From positions 548,501 through 612,500 of the forward strand of contig JADJRD010000003.1 in assembly GCA_016712405.1 (NCBI GenBank): 64,000 nucleotides of DNA. Direction: 5' to 3'. The notes under the pieces were generated by a model. That model was not told the DNA's origin. It searched no databases and saw nothing but the letters and a program-made list of their open reading frames with translations. Positions within the stretch are counted from its first letter, which is position 1, and each line of letters begins with the position of its first letter. This document shows, piece after piece, positions 1 through 9,046 of this stretch. The position numbers and the translations under genes are program-made. The DNA is from Cellvibrio sp. Its GTDB lineage: Bacteria; Pseudomonadota; Gammaproteobacteria; Pseudomonadales; Cellvibrionaceae.

Positions 1-30
1 CAGGCCCCTGTGCCTGCCCCCTACGGAATT
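1..30. repeat. Palindromic repeat family B, truncated copy
   Basis: This is the right-hand part of a GC-rich palindrome cut by the window edge. It reads as a GGC..GCC hairpin followed by CCCCTACGGAATT. The same CCCCTACGGAATT end closes the complete copy at 36637-36696. It lies just beyond the 3' end of yhbY. Confidence 0.6.
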
Positions 31-36
31 GTCCGA

Positions 37-342
37 TCATCCCCGCAAAATATTCGATAACTTTGGATTGGGTTTTTTATTAGCGCGATAAAGTAAAACT
101 ACTTTGCCAATTTCCTGAATCAGTTCAACATTGGGCAACTGGATCAATTCCTGAACCAGTTCCTTGCGATCTTCACGCTCAGGATTGGCCAGCTTGACCT
201 TGATTAATTCATGATCATCCAACGCACGATTGAGTTCGGCGATGACATTGGGGCTGAGTCCGTTACCCGCTATGGTGACGATTGGGTTTAATTTGTGTCC
301 GATGGTGCGGAATTGTTTTTTGCGGTCAATACTAATGGGCAT
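37..342 (-). CDS. yhbY: Ribosome assembly RNA-binding protein YhbY
   Basis: A 101-residue single-domain CRS1/YhbY protein, the usual length for the family. The GNGLS turn near residue 28 corresponds to the GxxG RNA-binding loop of this KH-like fold. The family binds the 50S precursor and helps large-subunit maturation. It starts at ATG 342 and is transcribed away from ftsH, the usual gammaproteobacterial arrangement. In most relatives rlmE separates it from ftsH; here only about 185 bases of non-coding DNA lie between. The C-terminus ends at a family B repeat. Confidence 0.93.
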   Translation of the reverse strand: MPISIDRKKQFRTIGHKLNPIVTIAGNGLSPNVIAELNRALDDHELIKVKLANPEREDRKELVQELIQLPNVELIQEIGKVVLLYRANKKPNPKLSNILRG

Positions 343-410
343 GGTTGAATCCAGATGTTAAAACTTTACGTATTCTACACAGAAGCGGCGCAGAACAGTC
401 ATAGTTGTCA

Positions 411-438
411 CTTGTATTTAACTATTCATGCCCCATAT
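411..438 (+). promoter_or_regulatory. Sigma-32-like heat-shock promoter before ftsH
   Basis: CTTGTAT at 411-417, a 13-base spacer, then CCCCATAT at 431-438. The known sigma-32 consensus is CTTGAAA, 12-15 bases, CCCCATnT, so the -10 element is perfect and the -35 matches five of seven positions. It points at ftsH, whose start is 90 bases downstream. In E. coli the rlmE-ftsH operon is under sigma-32 control, which supports the assignment. Start site and activity are inferred. Confidence 0.65.
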
Positions 439-527
439 CCTAGGAAGCTGTAATAAGAGCCTGTAATAAGTTGACTCAATATTTGTCGGTAATTTGATCA
501 AAATGATCTGTAAATGAGGGTGTATTC

Positions 528-2424
528 TTGAACGATATCTCAAAAAACCTGCTCTTGTGGTTGGTAGTCTTGTTGGTTGTTATAAGTCTTTTCAGGAGCT
601 TGAACACTAGCGAACCGACTTCTGACATGGCCTACACTGAATTCTTATCTGCTGTACGCAGTGATAGCGTGAGCAGTGTTGTCATCCAAGAAGAAATTAT
701 TTCGGGGCTCAAAATTGATGGAACTAATTTCACAACAGTAAGGCCTTTAGTGTCCGATCCTAAATTGATGGACGATCTTTACAACCATAATGTTAAGGTT
801 GAGGGTAAGCGTATTGAGCGTCCAGGCCTCTTATCTAATTTGTTGATTTCAATTGCGCCTGTTTTAATTATCCTCGCTATCTTTTGGTTTTTTATGCGTC
901 AAATGCAGGGTGGTGCTGGTGGCAAAGGTGGGCCAATGAGTTTTGGCCGCAGCAAAGCCCGTTTGTTGGGTGAAGACCAGATCAAAACCACATTTGCCGA
1001 TGTGGCGGGTGTTGATGAAGCCAAAGAAGAGGTTTCGGAATTAGTGCAATATCTGCGCGATCCTTCCAAATTTCAAAAGCTCGGTGGCAAGATTCCGCGT
1101 GGTGTGTTGATGGTCGGCCCGCCGGGTACAGGTAAAACCCTTCTGGCAAAAGCCATTGCTGGCGAAGCCAAAGTGCCTTTCTTTCTATTTCCGGCTCTGA
1201 CTTCGTCGAAATGTTCGTCGGTGTGGGCGCCAGCCGTGTGCGCGATATGTTTGATCAAGCGAAAAACAATCGCCCTGCATTATTTTTATCGACGAGATAG
1301 ATGCTGTCGGTCGTCATCGTGGCGGTGGTCATGGTGGTGGTCACGACGAACGCGAACAAACCCTAAACCAGTTATTGGTTGAGATGGATGGTTTTGAGGG
1401 TAACGATGGCGTAATCATCATTGCGGCAACTAACCGTGCCGATGTCTTAGACAGAGCCTTACTTCGTCCCGGTCGTTTTGATCGTCAGGTTTATGTAGGT
1501 TTGCCGGATATTCGTGGCCGCGAGCAAATTCTGAAAGTGCATATGCGCAAAGTGCCTCTTGATGAGAGGGTTAGCCCATCAATTATTGCTCGCGGCACTC
1601 CTGGATTTTCGGGTGCAGAGTTGGCCAACTTGGTTAATGAAGCAGCCTTGATGGCGGCGCGTTCCAACAAGCGATTGGTCACTATGGAGGATTTTGAGCA
1701 AGCGCGCGATAAAATCATGATGGGAGCAGAGCGTAAATCCATGGTGATGAGCGAAAAAGAAAAAATTATGACGGCTTATCATGAGGCTGGGCATGCCATT
1801 GTGGGTTGCTTGGTGCCTGAACATGATCCAGTTCATAAAGTTACCATTATTCCTCGGGGAAGAGCCCTGGGTGTTACTCATTTTTTACCAGAGGATGACA
1901 AATACAGTCAAAGCCGGCTGCATCTTTTGGGTAACATTTCTGTTGCCTATGGTGGAAGGATTGCCGAGGAAATGATTTATGGTGCTGATGGTGTTTCGAC
2001 TGGTGCTATGAGTGATATTGAATATGCCACCCGGATAGCACGCTCAATGGTAACGCGTTGGGGATTGTCAGATAAGCTTGGGCCTTTATTGTTTGGTGAG
2101 GAGCAAGGGGTTTATCCAGGCACTGGTACAAAAAATTATTCACCTGCCACCTCAAAAATTATTGATGATGAAGTAAAGATCATTATTGACGATTGTTACG
2201 GAATAGCTAAAAAGCATCTCGAAGATAACCGCGATATTCTTGAGTCTATGAAAGATGCTTTAATGGAATACGAAACTATTGATTCAGACCAGGTTGCAGA
2301 TTTGATGGCGCGGCGCCAAGTTCGTCCTCCGCGCGAGTGGAATGATGATGATTTTGGCGACACCACAAAAAATACTGATGTTTCAGGTGAAAGTCCCATT
2401 GGCGGACCGGCTAATACTCACTAA
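528..2424 (+). CDS. ftsH: ATP-dependent zinc metalloprotease FtsH (two frameshifts)
   Basis: Membrane-anchored AAA+ protease that degrades misfolded membrane proteins, SecY, LpxC and sigma-32. Two N-terminal membrane segments (about 8-24 and 103-122) flank a periplasmic domain. Walker A GPPGTGKT lies near residue 198, the second region of homology follows, and the HEAGH zinc site and MMGAERRS-like segment are in the 3' part. The TTG start at 528 follows a GAGGG ribosome site. The frame is lost at T-run 1182-1184 and again at 1283-1287; restoring one T at each gives about 632 residues, close to the 644 of E. coli. FtsH is essential or nearly so in relatives, so sequencing error is more likely than decay. 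Confidence 0.93.
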
Positions 2425-2443
2425 TATGGTCTATCTTGCAGCC

Positions 2444-2496
2444 TTGCCTCAAGTCACTCTTCGGCTTCCGAAAGAGTGCTTGGGGTGGTTTTTTTA
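2444..2496 (+). terminator. Rho-independent terminator after ftsH
   Basis: A long hairpin (CCTCAAG, CACTCTT, CGG stem halves around a CTT loop, returning as CCG, AAGAGTG, CTTGGGG) followed by a run of seven T at about 2489-2495. It separates ftsH from folP, although folP begins only about 13 bases later. It may attenuate rather than fully terminate. Confidence 0.7.
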
Positions 2497-2508
2497 ATCT
2501 CCTTCCCT

Positions 2509-3348
2509 ATGTTTTTCAGCTTCCGCACCCATACACTTGATCTTTCTCGCCCTCATGTCATGGCGATCCTGAATGTCACTCCTGATTCTTTTTCTGATGG
2601 TGGTCAGTATTTCTCGGCTGATAAAGTCCGTTTGGATGAAATTTTGCGAGTTGCAGAGGAGTATTTGAAGCAGGGTGCCAGTATTTTGGATGTGGGGGGT
2701 GAGTCTACCCGTCCGGGTGCTCAAGCCGTTTCAGAACAGGAGGAGTTGGATAGGGTAATGCCAGTCGTTGAGGCTTTGGTCGGTCGTTTGGGTGCTTTGG
2801 TATCGGTTGATACCAGTCGTCCAAACGTGATGCTTGAGTCAGCTGCCAAGGGTGCAAGTTTGATTAATGATGTGCGGGCATTGCAGCTTGAAGGTGCATT
2901 GACGGCTACTGCCAAAACGGGTTTGCCTGTGTGTCTCATGCACATGCAGGGGCAGCCGCAAACTATGCAGGCAAAACCGGAATATGAAGATGTTTTCACC
3001 GATGTTTGCGATTTTTTAAAGCAAAGAATCGAAGCTGCGAATCTGGCGGGAATCCCAAACAACAAAATTTTGGTTGATCCAGGATTTGGCTTTGGTAAAG
3101 CACTTGAGCATAATCTCGCCCTTTTGCGCCAACTGCCGGATTTGGCAGCCTTGGGGTTTCCGGTTTTGGTGGGTTTATCCCGAAAATCCATGCTCTCACA
3201 AATACTCAACAAGCCGATTGACCAGCGTTTGGCAGGTAGTTTGGCTTTGGCTTTAGTGGCAGCTCAATCGGGGGCCAATATTATTCGTGTGCATGATGTG
3301 GCAGCGACACTGGATGTGTTGAAAGTCCTGGCTGCTGTAAACAATTAG
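2509..3348 (+). CDS. folP: Dihydropteroate synthase
   Basis: Condenses 6-hydroxymethyl-dihydropterin pyrophosphate with p-aminobenzoate in folate synthesis; the sulfonamide target. The signature ILNVTPDSFSDGG is near the N-terminus, with GGESTRPGA, a SVDTSRP segment, INDVRAL, MHMQG, DPGFGFGK and GLSRKS following in family order. About 279 residues from ATG 2509, normal length. The upstream in-frame ATG region at 2476 lies in the ftsH terminator and is not used here. glmM follows after 22 bases. Confidence 0.95.
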   Translation: MFFSFRTHTLDLSRPHVMAILNVTPDSFSDGGQYFSADKVRLDEILRVAEEYLKQGASILDVGGESTRPGAQAVSEQEELDRVMPVVEALVGRLGALVSVDTSRPNVMLESAAKGASLINDVRALQLEGALTATAKTGLPVCLMHMQGQPQTMQAKPEYEDVFTDVCDFLKQRIEAANLAGIPNNKILVDPGFGFGKALEHNLALLRQLPDLAALGFPVLVGLSRKSMLSQILNKPIDQRLAGSLALALVAAQSGANIIRVHDVAATLDVLKVLAAVNN

Positions 3349-3370
3349 TTTTTATTCGGAGTAAGGATCT

Positions 3371-4708
3371 ATGTCTCGTAAGTATTTTGGTACTGATGGC
3401 ATTCGTGGTTTGGTTGGTGAATATCCGATTACCCCTGATTTTATGTTGAAACTGGGTTGGGCCGCCGGTTGTGTTCTTAAGGATCGCTACCCAGGTCAAA
3501 ACATGATTTTAATTGGCAAGGACACTCGTATTTCAGGCTATATGTTTGAGTCTGCTATTCAGGCGGGTCTGATCAATGCGGGTATTGATGTCGGTTTACT
3601 TGGTCCTGTTCCCACGCCGGCTGTGGCTTATCTGACCCGCACTTTTAAAGCTCAGGCAGGTATTGTAATCAGTGCTTCCCATAATGCTTATGTTGATAAT
3701 GGTATTAAGTTTTTCGGTGGATCAGGTAGCAAGTTGCCTGATGACTGGGAATCTCAAATTGAAGAGCAGCTCGAAAAACCAATGGTAACGGCTGAAAAGC
3801 TCGGCAAGGCTCGCCGTATTTCTGATGCGTCCGGTCGCTATATCGAATTCTGTAAAGGGACTCTGCCTTGGGGTTTCAGTTTGAACGGTATGCAAATCGT
3901 ATTGGATTGCGCTCATGGTGCGACTTATCACATTGCGCCTGATGTATTTACTGAATTGGGTGCAAAAGTGATCCCGATTTTCAATGATCCTAACGGGACC
4001 AATATCAACCGCAGTTGCGGTTCAACCAAGCCAGAGGCCTTGCAAGAAAAAGTCATTGAAGTAGGTGCTGATTTGGGTATTGCCTTTGATGGTGATGGTG
4101 ATCGAGTAGTGTTTGTCGATCACAAAGGCGAGTTGGTCGATGGTGATGAGTTGCTCTACATTATTGCAGCTTATCAACAGCAATTTGCGGGTGGATGTTC
4201 GGGTGTTGTCGGAACCTTGATGAGTAATTTTGGTTTTGAATTGGGACTGAAAAAACTTGCTATTCCTTTTGCTCGTGCCAAAGTCGGTGATCGTTACGTG
4301 ATTGAATTGATGCGTGAAAAAGACTGGGGTTTAGGCGGAGAAAATTCGGGTCATCTGGTGTGCAGTAATGTCACCACGACTGGCGATGGTATTATCTCAG
4401 CGCTGCAAGTCCTGTTGGCGATAAGCACTATTGGCGATTCTTTGCATAACGTGAAAAAAGGTATGCAGAAGTTGCCGCAAGTCATGATCAATGTGCATAT
4501 GGCCAAGCGAATGGATTTATCTACTCATGATCAGGTTCAAAAAGCCGTGAAAGCCACTGAAGATAAATTGGCTGGGACTGGACGTGTTTTGCTACGCCCA
4601 TCTGGTACTGAACCGGTAGTCAGGGTGATGGTTGAGGGGGAAAACAAAAGTCAGGTCAAGGAGCTGGCACAGGAGCTGGCGGCAGTGGTTGAAAAAGCAC
4701 TTAGCTAA
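3371..4708 (+). CDS. glmM: Phosphoglucosamine mutase
   Basis: Interconverts glucosamine 6-phosphate and glucosamine 1-phosphate for UDP-GlcNAc, peptidoglycan and LPS. All alpha-D-phosphohexomutase marks are visible: KYFGTDGIRG at the N-terminus, the active serine in ISASHN near residue 100, the metal site DGDGDR near 243, GGENSGH sugar-binding loop and RPSGTEP phosphate-binding loop near the end. 445 residues, full length. GGAGTAAGG lies before the ATG. It sits in the conserved folP-glmM-tpiA-secG order. Confidence 0.97.
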   Translation: MSRKYFGTDGIRGLVGEYPITPDFMLKLGWAAGCVLKDRYPGQNMILIGKDTRISGYMFESAIQAGLINAGIDVGLLGPVPTPAVAYLTRTFKAQAGIVISASHNAYVDNGIKFFGGSGSKLPDDWESQIEEQLEKPMVTAEKLGKARRISDASGRYIEFCKGTLPWGFSLNGMQIVLDCAHGATYHIAPDVFTELGAKVIPIFNDPNGTNINRSCGSTKPEALQEKVIEVGADLGIAFDGDGDRVVFVDHKGELVDGDELLYIIAAYQQQFAGGCSGVVGTLMSNFGFELGLKKLAIPFARAKVGDRYVIELMREKDWGLGGENSGHLVCSNVTTTGDGIISALQVLLAISTIGDSLHNVKKGMQKLPQVMINVHMAKRMDLSTHDQVQKAVKATEDKLAGTGRVLLRPSGTEPVVRVMVEGENKSQVKELAQELAAVVEKALS

Positions 4709-4796
4709 AAAAATCATCTACTTAAGCCAGGATCGGGTTGTATGTTCAAACCATCTTGGCTATGATCAGCGCCCGCTTTGGGGGAGGTCTTAATCC

Positions 4797-5563
4797 TTGA
4801 ATAAATCAAGCCTTTCAAGGCGTCGCCAGTTGGTTGTAGGCAACTGGAAAATGAACGGAAATCGTCAGCAAAATGCGATATTGGTTCAGGGAATATTGAC
4901 TGCTTGGCAAGATAACTTTAACGCAGACGTGGTGATATGTCCGCCTGATGTTTATCTCCAGCAAACAGCAGAATTGTTATCGGCGCGATCCATTTTTCTG
5001 GGTGCGCAAAATGTCAGCGAATATTGGCAAGGTGCTTATACCGGTGAGGTTTCTGCACAAATGCTCGCTGATTTGAATTGTCGATTTGTGATTATTGGCC
5101 ATAACGAACGCCGTCGTTTGGTGCATGAAACAGATGATCAAATCGCACAAAAATTTATTGCCGCACAGCGTGCGAATGTCACGCCGATTTTATGTGTAGG
5201 CGAGTCCTTGCAGCATCGCCAACAGGGTTTGCAGTTGCAAGTGATAAAAGCACAATTGGATGCGGTTTTTCACAAACAGGAAAAGAATGTTTTGTGAATG
5301 CAGTTTTAGCTTACGAACCCGTTTGGGCGGTAGGTACAGGAGTGACTGCATCACCAGAGCAAGCCTCGGAAGTTCATTGTTTTATTCGTGAACAACTGGG
5401 TGCTGAGGCAGACAAGATTCGGATACTTTATGGTGGCAGTGTTAAAGCCCATAATGCCGCAGAATTGTTTGCAAAACCGGACATAGACGGCGCACTTTTG
5501 GGTGGTGCCTCTTTGAATGCCGAAGAATTTGTGAGTATCTGTAAAACAGCGAGTTTGATATGA
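4797..5563 (+). CDS. tpiA: Triosephosphate isomerase (one frameshift)
   Basis: Interconverts dihydroxyacetone phosphate and glyceraldehyde 3-phosphate. Visible residues are the lysine in GNWKMNG near residue 18, the histidine in IIGHNERR (serine is usual where Asn stands) and the glutamate in AYEPVWAVGTG, then LYGGSV and GALLGGASL phosphate-binding segments. The TTG start follows GGGGGAGG. The frame breaks at A-run 5274-5276; adding one A gives F-H-K-T-G-K-E-C-F-V-N and a 255-residue protein of normal length. The end overlaps secG by four bases (ATGA). Confidence 0.93.
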
Positions 5564-5958
5564 CAACATTAGTTGTAGTTCTACATTTTATTGCGGCCCT
5601 AGTCATCATTGGCTTGGTTCTGATCCAACAAGGTAAGGGTGCTGCCATGGGCGCATCTTTCGGTTCCGGTGCATCATCAACTGTATTCGGTAGTGAAGGT
5701 AGCGGTAATTTTTTTACCAAATCCACTTGGACTATTGCGACTTTGTTTTTCTGCACCAGTTTGGGTTTGGCTGTGATTGCCAAGCATGATGCAAAAATTT
5801 CTGTTGAAGGGCCTGCTGTTGAACAAACAGTACCTGTAAGTCCTTCAGTAGAAGTTCCTGTAGGCAGTAACGCTGTTCCTGCGACCGAGACTGAAGCTCC
5901 AGCAGCACCGGTTTCTGCTAGTGATGTTCCAGTTTCGGCGCCTGCTGAAACCAAATAA
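5560..5958 (+). CDS. secG: Protein translocase subunit SecG
   Basis: Small accessory subunit of the SecYEG channel. Two hydrophobic helices (about 4-22 and 53-72) flank the conserved GKGAAMGASFGSGAS loop and FGSEGSGNF. The C-terminal 55 residues form an Ala/Val/Pro/Glu-rich low-complexity tail, as in many gammaproteobacterial SecG proteins. ATGA overlap with tpiA suggests translational coupling. tRNA-Leu follows 14 bases later and may share the transcript. Confidence 0.94.
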   Translation: MTTLVVVLHFIAALVIIGLVLIQQGKGAAMGASFGSGASSTVFGSEGSGNFFTKSTWTIATLFFCTSLGLAVIAKHDAKISVEGPAVEQTVPVSPSVEVPVGSNAVPATETEAPAAPVSASDVPVSAPAETK

Positions 5959-5972
5959 TGTTAAAAGTTTAT

Positions 5973-6057
5973 GCCCCGGTGGTGAAATTGGTAGACACGC
6001 TATGTTGAGGTCGTAGTGGCGAATGCTGTGCCGGTTCGAGTCCGGCCCAGGGCACCA
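5973..6057 (+). tRNA. tRNA-Leu (GAG)
   Basis: 85-base class II tRNA with encoded CCA. The anticodon loop TTGAGGT gives GAG, closed by a CTATG/CGTAG stem. The T-arm is GCCGG-TTCGAGT-CCGGC. The acceptor halves GCCCCGG and CCAGGGC pair except for a C-A mismatch at the fifth pair. Position directly after secG is conserved in gammaproteobacteria. Confidence 0.93.
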
Positions 6058-6090
6058 AAAGAAAGTCCAGCAAGACGTTAAACTGTTTCC

Positions 6091-6116
6091 AAAGCCCGGT
6101 AAATCCGGGCTTTTTT
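6091..6116 (+). terminator. Rho-independent terminator after tRNA-Leu
   Basis: AGCCCGG stem, TAAAT loop, CCGGGCT, then six T. Marks the end of the ftsH-secG-tRNA-Leu unit. Confidence 0.85.
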
Positions 6117-6146
6117 ATGGAGTTAATTTTGTGGGGATGGATTCGC

Positions 6147-7160
6147 TTAAGCGACTATTTGATTAATCTTTACTAATTCTTCGCTCGTGAAATTCAAATT
6201 ATTTAATGCCACAACTGAATCATCAATTTGCGCTGGTCGACTGGCGCCGATTAAACAGCTGGTGACGGCTTTGTTGTTCAGTGTCCAAGCAATTGCCATT
6301 TGGGCGAGCGTTTGTCCGCGTGCTTCGGCTATTTGATTCAGTGCGCGAACTTTTTCGATTTTTTCCGGTGTTATATCTTTATTGTTTAAATAAATTAATT
6401 CCGGACGAGAAGCACGCGAACCTTCAGGAATACCGTTTAAGTATTTGTTAGTTAATACGCCTTGCGCTAATGGTGAAAATACAATTGAACCAACGCCTTC
6501 GTTTAGCAGTACATCGGTTAAACCATTTTCGATCCAGCGATCAAACAGGTTGTATCGGGGTTGATGAATTAACAAAGGTGTACCCAGATCACGCAATATT
6601 TTTATCGCTTCTTGTGTTTGCGCCGGTTGATAATTGGAAATGCCGACATAAAGTGCTCGACCTGAACGCACAATAAAATCCAGCGCTTGCATACTTTCTT
6701 CAATAGGTGTTTCTGGATCCATACAGTGATGATAAAAAATATCAAAATATTCCAAGCCGGTTCTTTTCAAACTTTGATCGCAACTGGAAATTAAATATTT
6801 ACGCGAGCCGCCGATGCCGTAAGGTCCTGGCCACATGTCGTATCCCGCTTTGCTGGAGATAATCAATTCATCGCGATAAGGTAAAAAATCCATTTTCATC
6901 AAGTCGCCAAAGTTGGATTCGGCGGAACCGAAATGTGGGCCGTAATTATTAGCGAGATCGAAGTGGTTAATGCCAAGATCAAATGCACGACGCAACATAG
7001 CACCTGCGTTACTCATGGAATCTACTGCACCAAAATTTTGCCAAAGTCCTAATGATAATTTGGGTAATTTAAGTCCACTACGACCACAGCGTTGATACTG
7101 CATTGTTTGGTAGCGATCTGTATTGGCAGCATATAGTGGATTGGGTTCGTGTTTGATCAT
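6147..7160 (-). CDS. Aldo/keto reductase, YghZ (L-glyceraldehyde 3-phosphate reductase) type
   Basis: NADPH-dependent aldo/keto reductase of the YghZ/Gpr group, which in E. coli reduces L-glyceraldehyde 3-phosphate and methylglyoxal. The group signature RCGRSGLKLP near residue 22, DLANNYGP (catalytic Asp and Tyr), the lysine in ISSKAGYDMWPGPYG, HHCMDPETP with catalytic His, and the C-terminal SCLIGASRPAQ cofactor loop are present. ATG 7160 is chosen because GAGA lies six bases upstream; a TTG at 7172 is possible. It stands alone on the minus strand where rimP-nusA-infB would be expected in many relatives. Confidence 0.9.
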   Translation of the reverse strand: MIKHEPNPLYAANTDRYQTMQYQRCGRSGLKLPKLSLGLWQNFGAVDSMSNAGAMLRRAFDLGINHFDLANNYGPHFGSAESNFGDLMKMDFLPYRDELIISSKAGYDMWPGPYGIGGSRKYLISSCDQSLKRTGLEYFDIFYHHCMDPETPIEESMQALDFIVRSGRALYVGISNYQPAQTQEAIKILRDLGTPLLIHQPRYNLFDRWIENGLTDVLLNEGVGSIVFSPLAQGVLTNKYLNGIPEGSRASRPELIYLNNKDITPEKIEKVRALNQIAEARGQTLAQMAIAWTLNNKAVTSCLIGASRPAQIDDSVVALNNLNFTSEELVKINQIVA

Positions 7161-7261
7161 GGCGATTCTCAATTATAAAAATGCCATGATAATTCATGGC
7201 ATTTGCAGCAAGGGATCAGAATTGTAAAGAAGCGTTGAAGTCTCACTGACAATATTGTTGG

Positions 7262-7663
7262 TTAGATTATGTGTGTGAGCAGCAGAATCCACATGATCAA
7301 AACACAAATAATTCCCGTTAAAAATGCAAACAAACGCGGAATAATTTTATTGCGAGTGAGGTGGATACCACTGTGAACAACGCGCGAAGCTACAAATAAC
7401 CACGCCATCCCAATTAATAATTTGCTTTCATACTGCAACACAATTGCCAATAGACAGGCGATATAAAAGAGAAGGGGTATTTCAAAAAGATTGGAGTAAT
7501 TATTAGTAATTTGGATTAAGCGATCAGGAATTTCTTTTGATTGATTTAATTTAAAAACACGGGGATCAACACTGCCAGATTTGGCCGCATTAATACGTGA
7601 GAATAACAAAATTCCTGCAACAATCAGCGTTAACAGCACCATCGCAAACATGGGATAAAACAT
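7262..7663 (-). CDS. MAPEG family membrane protein
   Basis: 133 residues with four predicted hydrophobic helices (about 1-22, 53-70, 73-92 and 108-131). The NxxNLFEIPLLFY segment after the first loop and SRVVHSGIHLTRN are typical of bacterial MAPEG proteins (membrane-associated eicosanoid and glutathione metabolism superfamily). The physiological substrate is unknown. ATG 7663 has AAGGAG upstream, so the longer reading to 7696 is rejected. Confidence 0.85.
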   Translation of the reverse strand: MFYPMFAMVLLTLIVAGILLFSRINAAKSGSVDPRVFKLNQSKEIPDRLIQITNNYSNLFEIPLLFYIACLLAIVLQYESKLLIGMAWLFVASRVVHSGIHLTRNKIIPRLFAFLTGIICVLIMWILLLTHII

Positions 7664-7778
7664 GGTTAATCTCCTTCGATATCCAGAGGGTAACATCAGC
7701 GGTCGGCCTAGCCTAAACCATCACCTGGATGATAAAAACCCTAAAACGCTGATTTATCTGGTGTAACAGGGTAACTCC

Positions 7779-8964
7779 ATGATTATTAAGCCAAAAGTTC
7801 GCGGATTCATTTGTACCAATGCCCATCCTCAAGGTTGTGCAGCCAATATTCAAGAGCAAATTGCTTTTACCAAAGCCAAGGGTTCGGTGGCAGATGCTCC
7901 CAAAAAAGTATTGGTATTGGGTTGCTCAACCGGGTTTGGATTGGCTTCAAGAATCACAGCCGCTTTTGGTGGTGGTGCAGGCACCTTGGGGGTGTGCTTC
8001 GAAAAGCCGCCTACAGATGATCGATGTGCTACGGCGGGTTATTACAATACCTCTGCTTTTCATGATGCAGCAACGGCTGCCGGGCTTTATGCTCACACCA
8101 TTAATGGCGATGCTTTTTCTGATGCAGTCAAACAACAAGTGATTGATGAAATCAAAAAAAGTTTGGGTCAGGTGGATTTAATTATTTACAGTTTGGCGTC
8201 ACCGCGTCGTACTGATCCTAAAACCGGTGAAGTTTATTCATCGGTATTGAAGCCTATTAATCAGGTGTACACCTCCAAAAAATTTAAACACGGATACTTT
8301 GAAAATTTCCGAAGTGTCAATTGAGCCAGCCAATGAACAAGAAATTGCCCAAACGGTAAAAGTGATGGGCGGTGAAGATTGGGAGTTGTGGATGGACGCA
8401 TTGCAGGCGGCCGGTGTTTTATCTCAAGGTTGCAAAACGGTGGCTTACACTTATCTCGGAGACAAATTAACCTGGCCGATTTATGGCAAAGCGACTATTG
8501 GTAAAGCCAAAGAAGATTTGGATCGCGCAGCAAAAGCCTTGAACAATAAAATGCAATCATTGCATGGCACCGCGAACGTGGCAGTATTAAAAGCCGTTGT
8601 GACACAAGCCAGTTCTGCAATTCCGATTATGCCTTTGTATTTGGCAATTTTATTTAAAGTCATGAAAGAAGGTGGGACTCACGAAGGTTGTATCGAACAG
8701 ATTCAACGTTTGTTTAAAGAATGCTTATATTCTGCTAATCCTCGTATGGATGACGCCAGTCGTTTCCGTGTCGACGAATTGGAATTAAGTCGCGAAGTAC
8801 AATCCAAAGTCGAAGCGATTTGGCCACAAGTCACTGAAGAAAATTTATTTGAACTGACCGACTTCAAAGGTTACAAGGATGAATTTTTGCGTTTGTTTGG
8901 TTTTGGTGTCAAAGGCGTTGATTACGATGCTGAAACCAGTCCATTGGTGAAAACGAATTTTTGA
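7779..8964 (+). CDS. fabV: Enoyl-ACP reductase FabV (one frameshift)
   Basis: NADH-dependent trans-2-enoyl-ACP reductase of the FabV class, which completes each round of fatty acid elongation and gives triclosan tolerance in bacteria such as Pseudomonas and Vibrio. Visible are the N-terminal IIKPKVRGFIC, the nucleotide-binding LGCSTGFGLASR, YSLASPRR, and the YTYLGDK tyrosine region, then VTQASSAIPIMPLY and LTDFKGYKDEFLRLFGF. The frame breaks in A-run 8277-8282; with one A removed the text reads Y-T-S-K-N-L-N-T-D-T and the protein is 394 residues, normal for FabV. Homopolymer error is the likely cause. Confidence 0.93.
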
Positions 8965-8972
8965 TTTGATTG

Positions 8973-9018
8973 ACAACCTCCTAATCCTCCCTCTGGTAAT
9001 AAGAGGGAGGGTGTGGTC
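8973..9018. repeat. CCCTCC/GGGAGG palindromic repeat family A, degenerate copy
   Basis: CCTCCTAATCCTCCCTC, a short loop, GAGGGAGGGTGTGG. It is an imperfect copy of the element seen at 35369-35444 and 39015-39061 and lies between fabV and the next acyltransferase gene. Confidence 0.5.
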
Positions 9019-9046
9019 AAAAACTCCAATCATTGAGATAAACTTG

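Noticed and set aside
1182..1287. Programmed frameshifting in ftsH
   Set aside because: No X-XXY-YYZ slippery heptamer with a following hairpin at the sites, and two slips would be needed; similar slips occur across unrelated genes.
2721..3212. 163-codon minus-strand frame opposite folP
   Set aside because: No family resemblance; shadow of a strongly conserved plus-strand gene.
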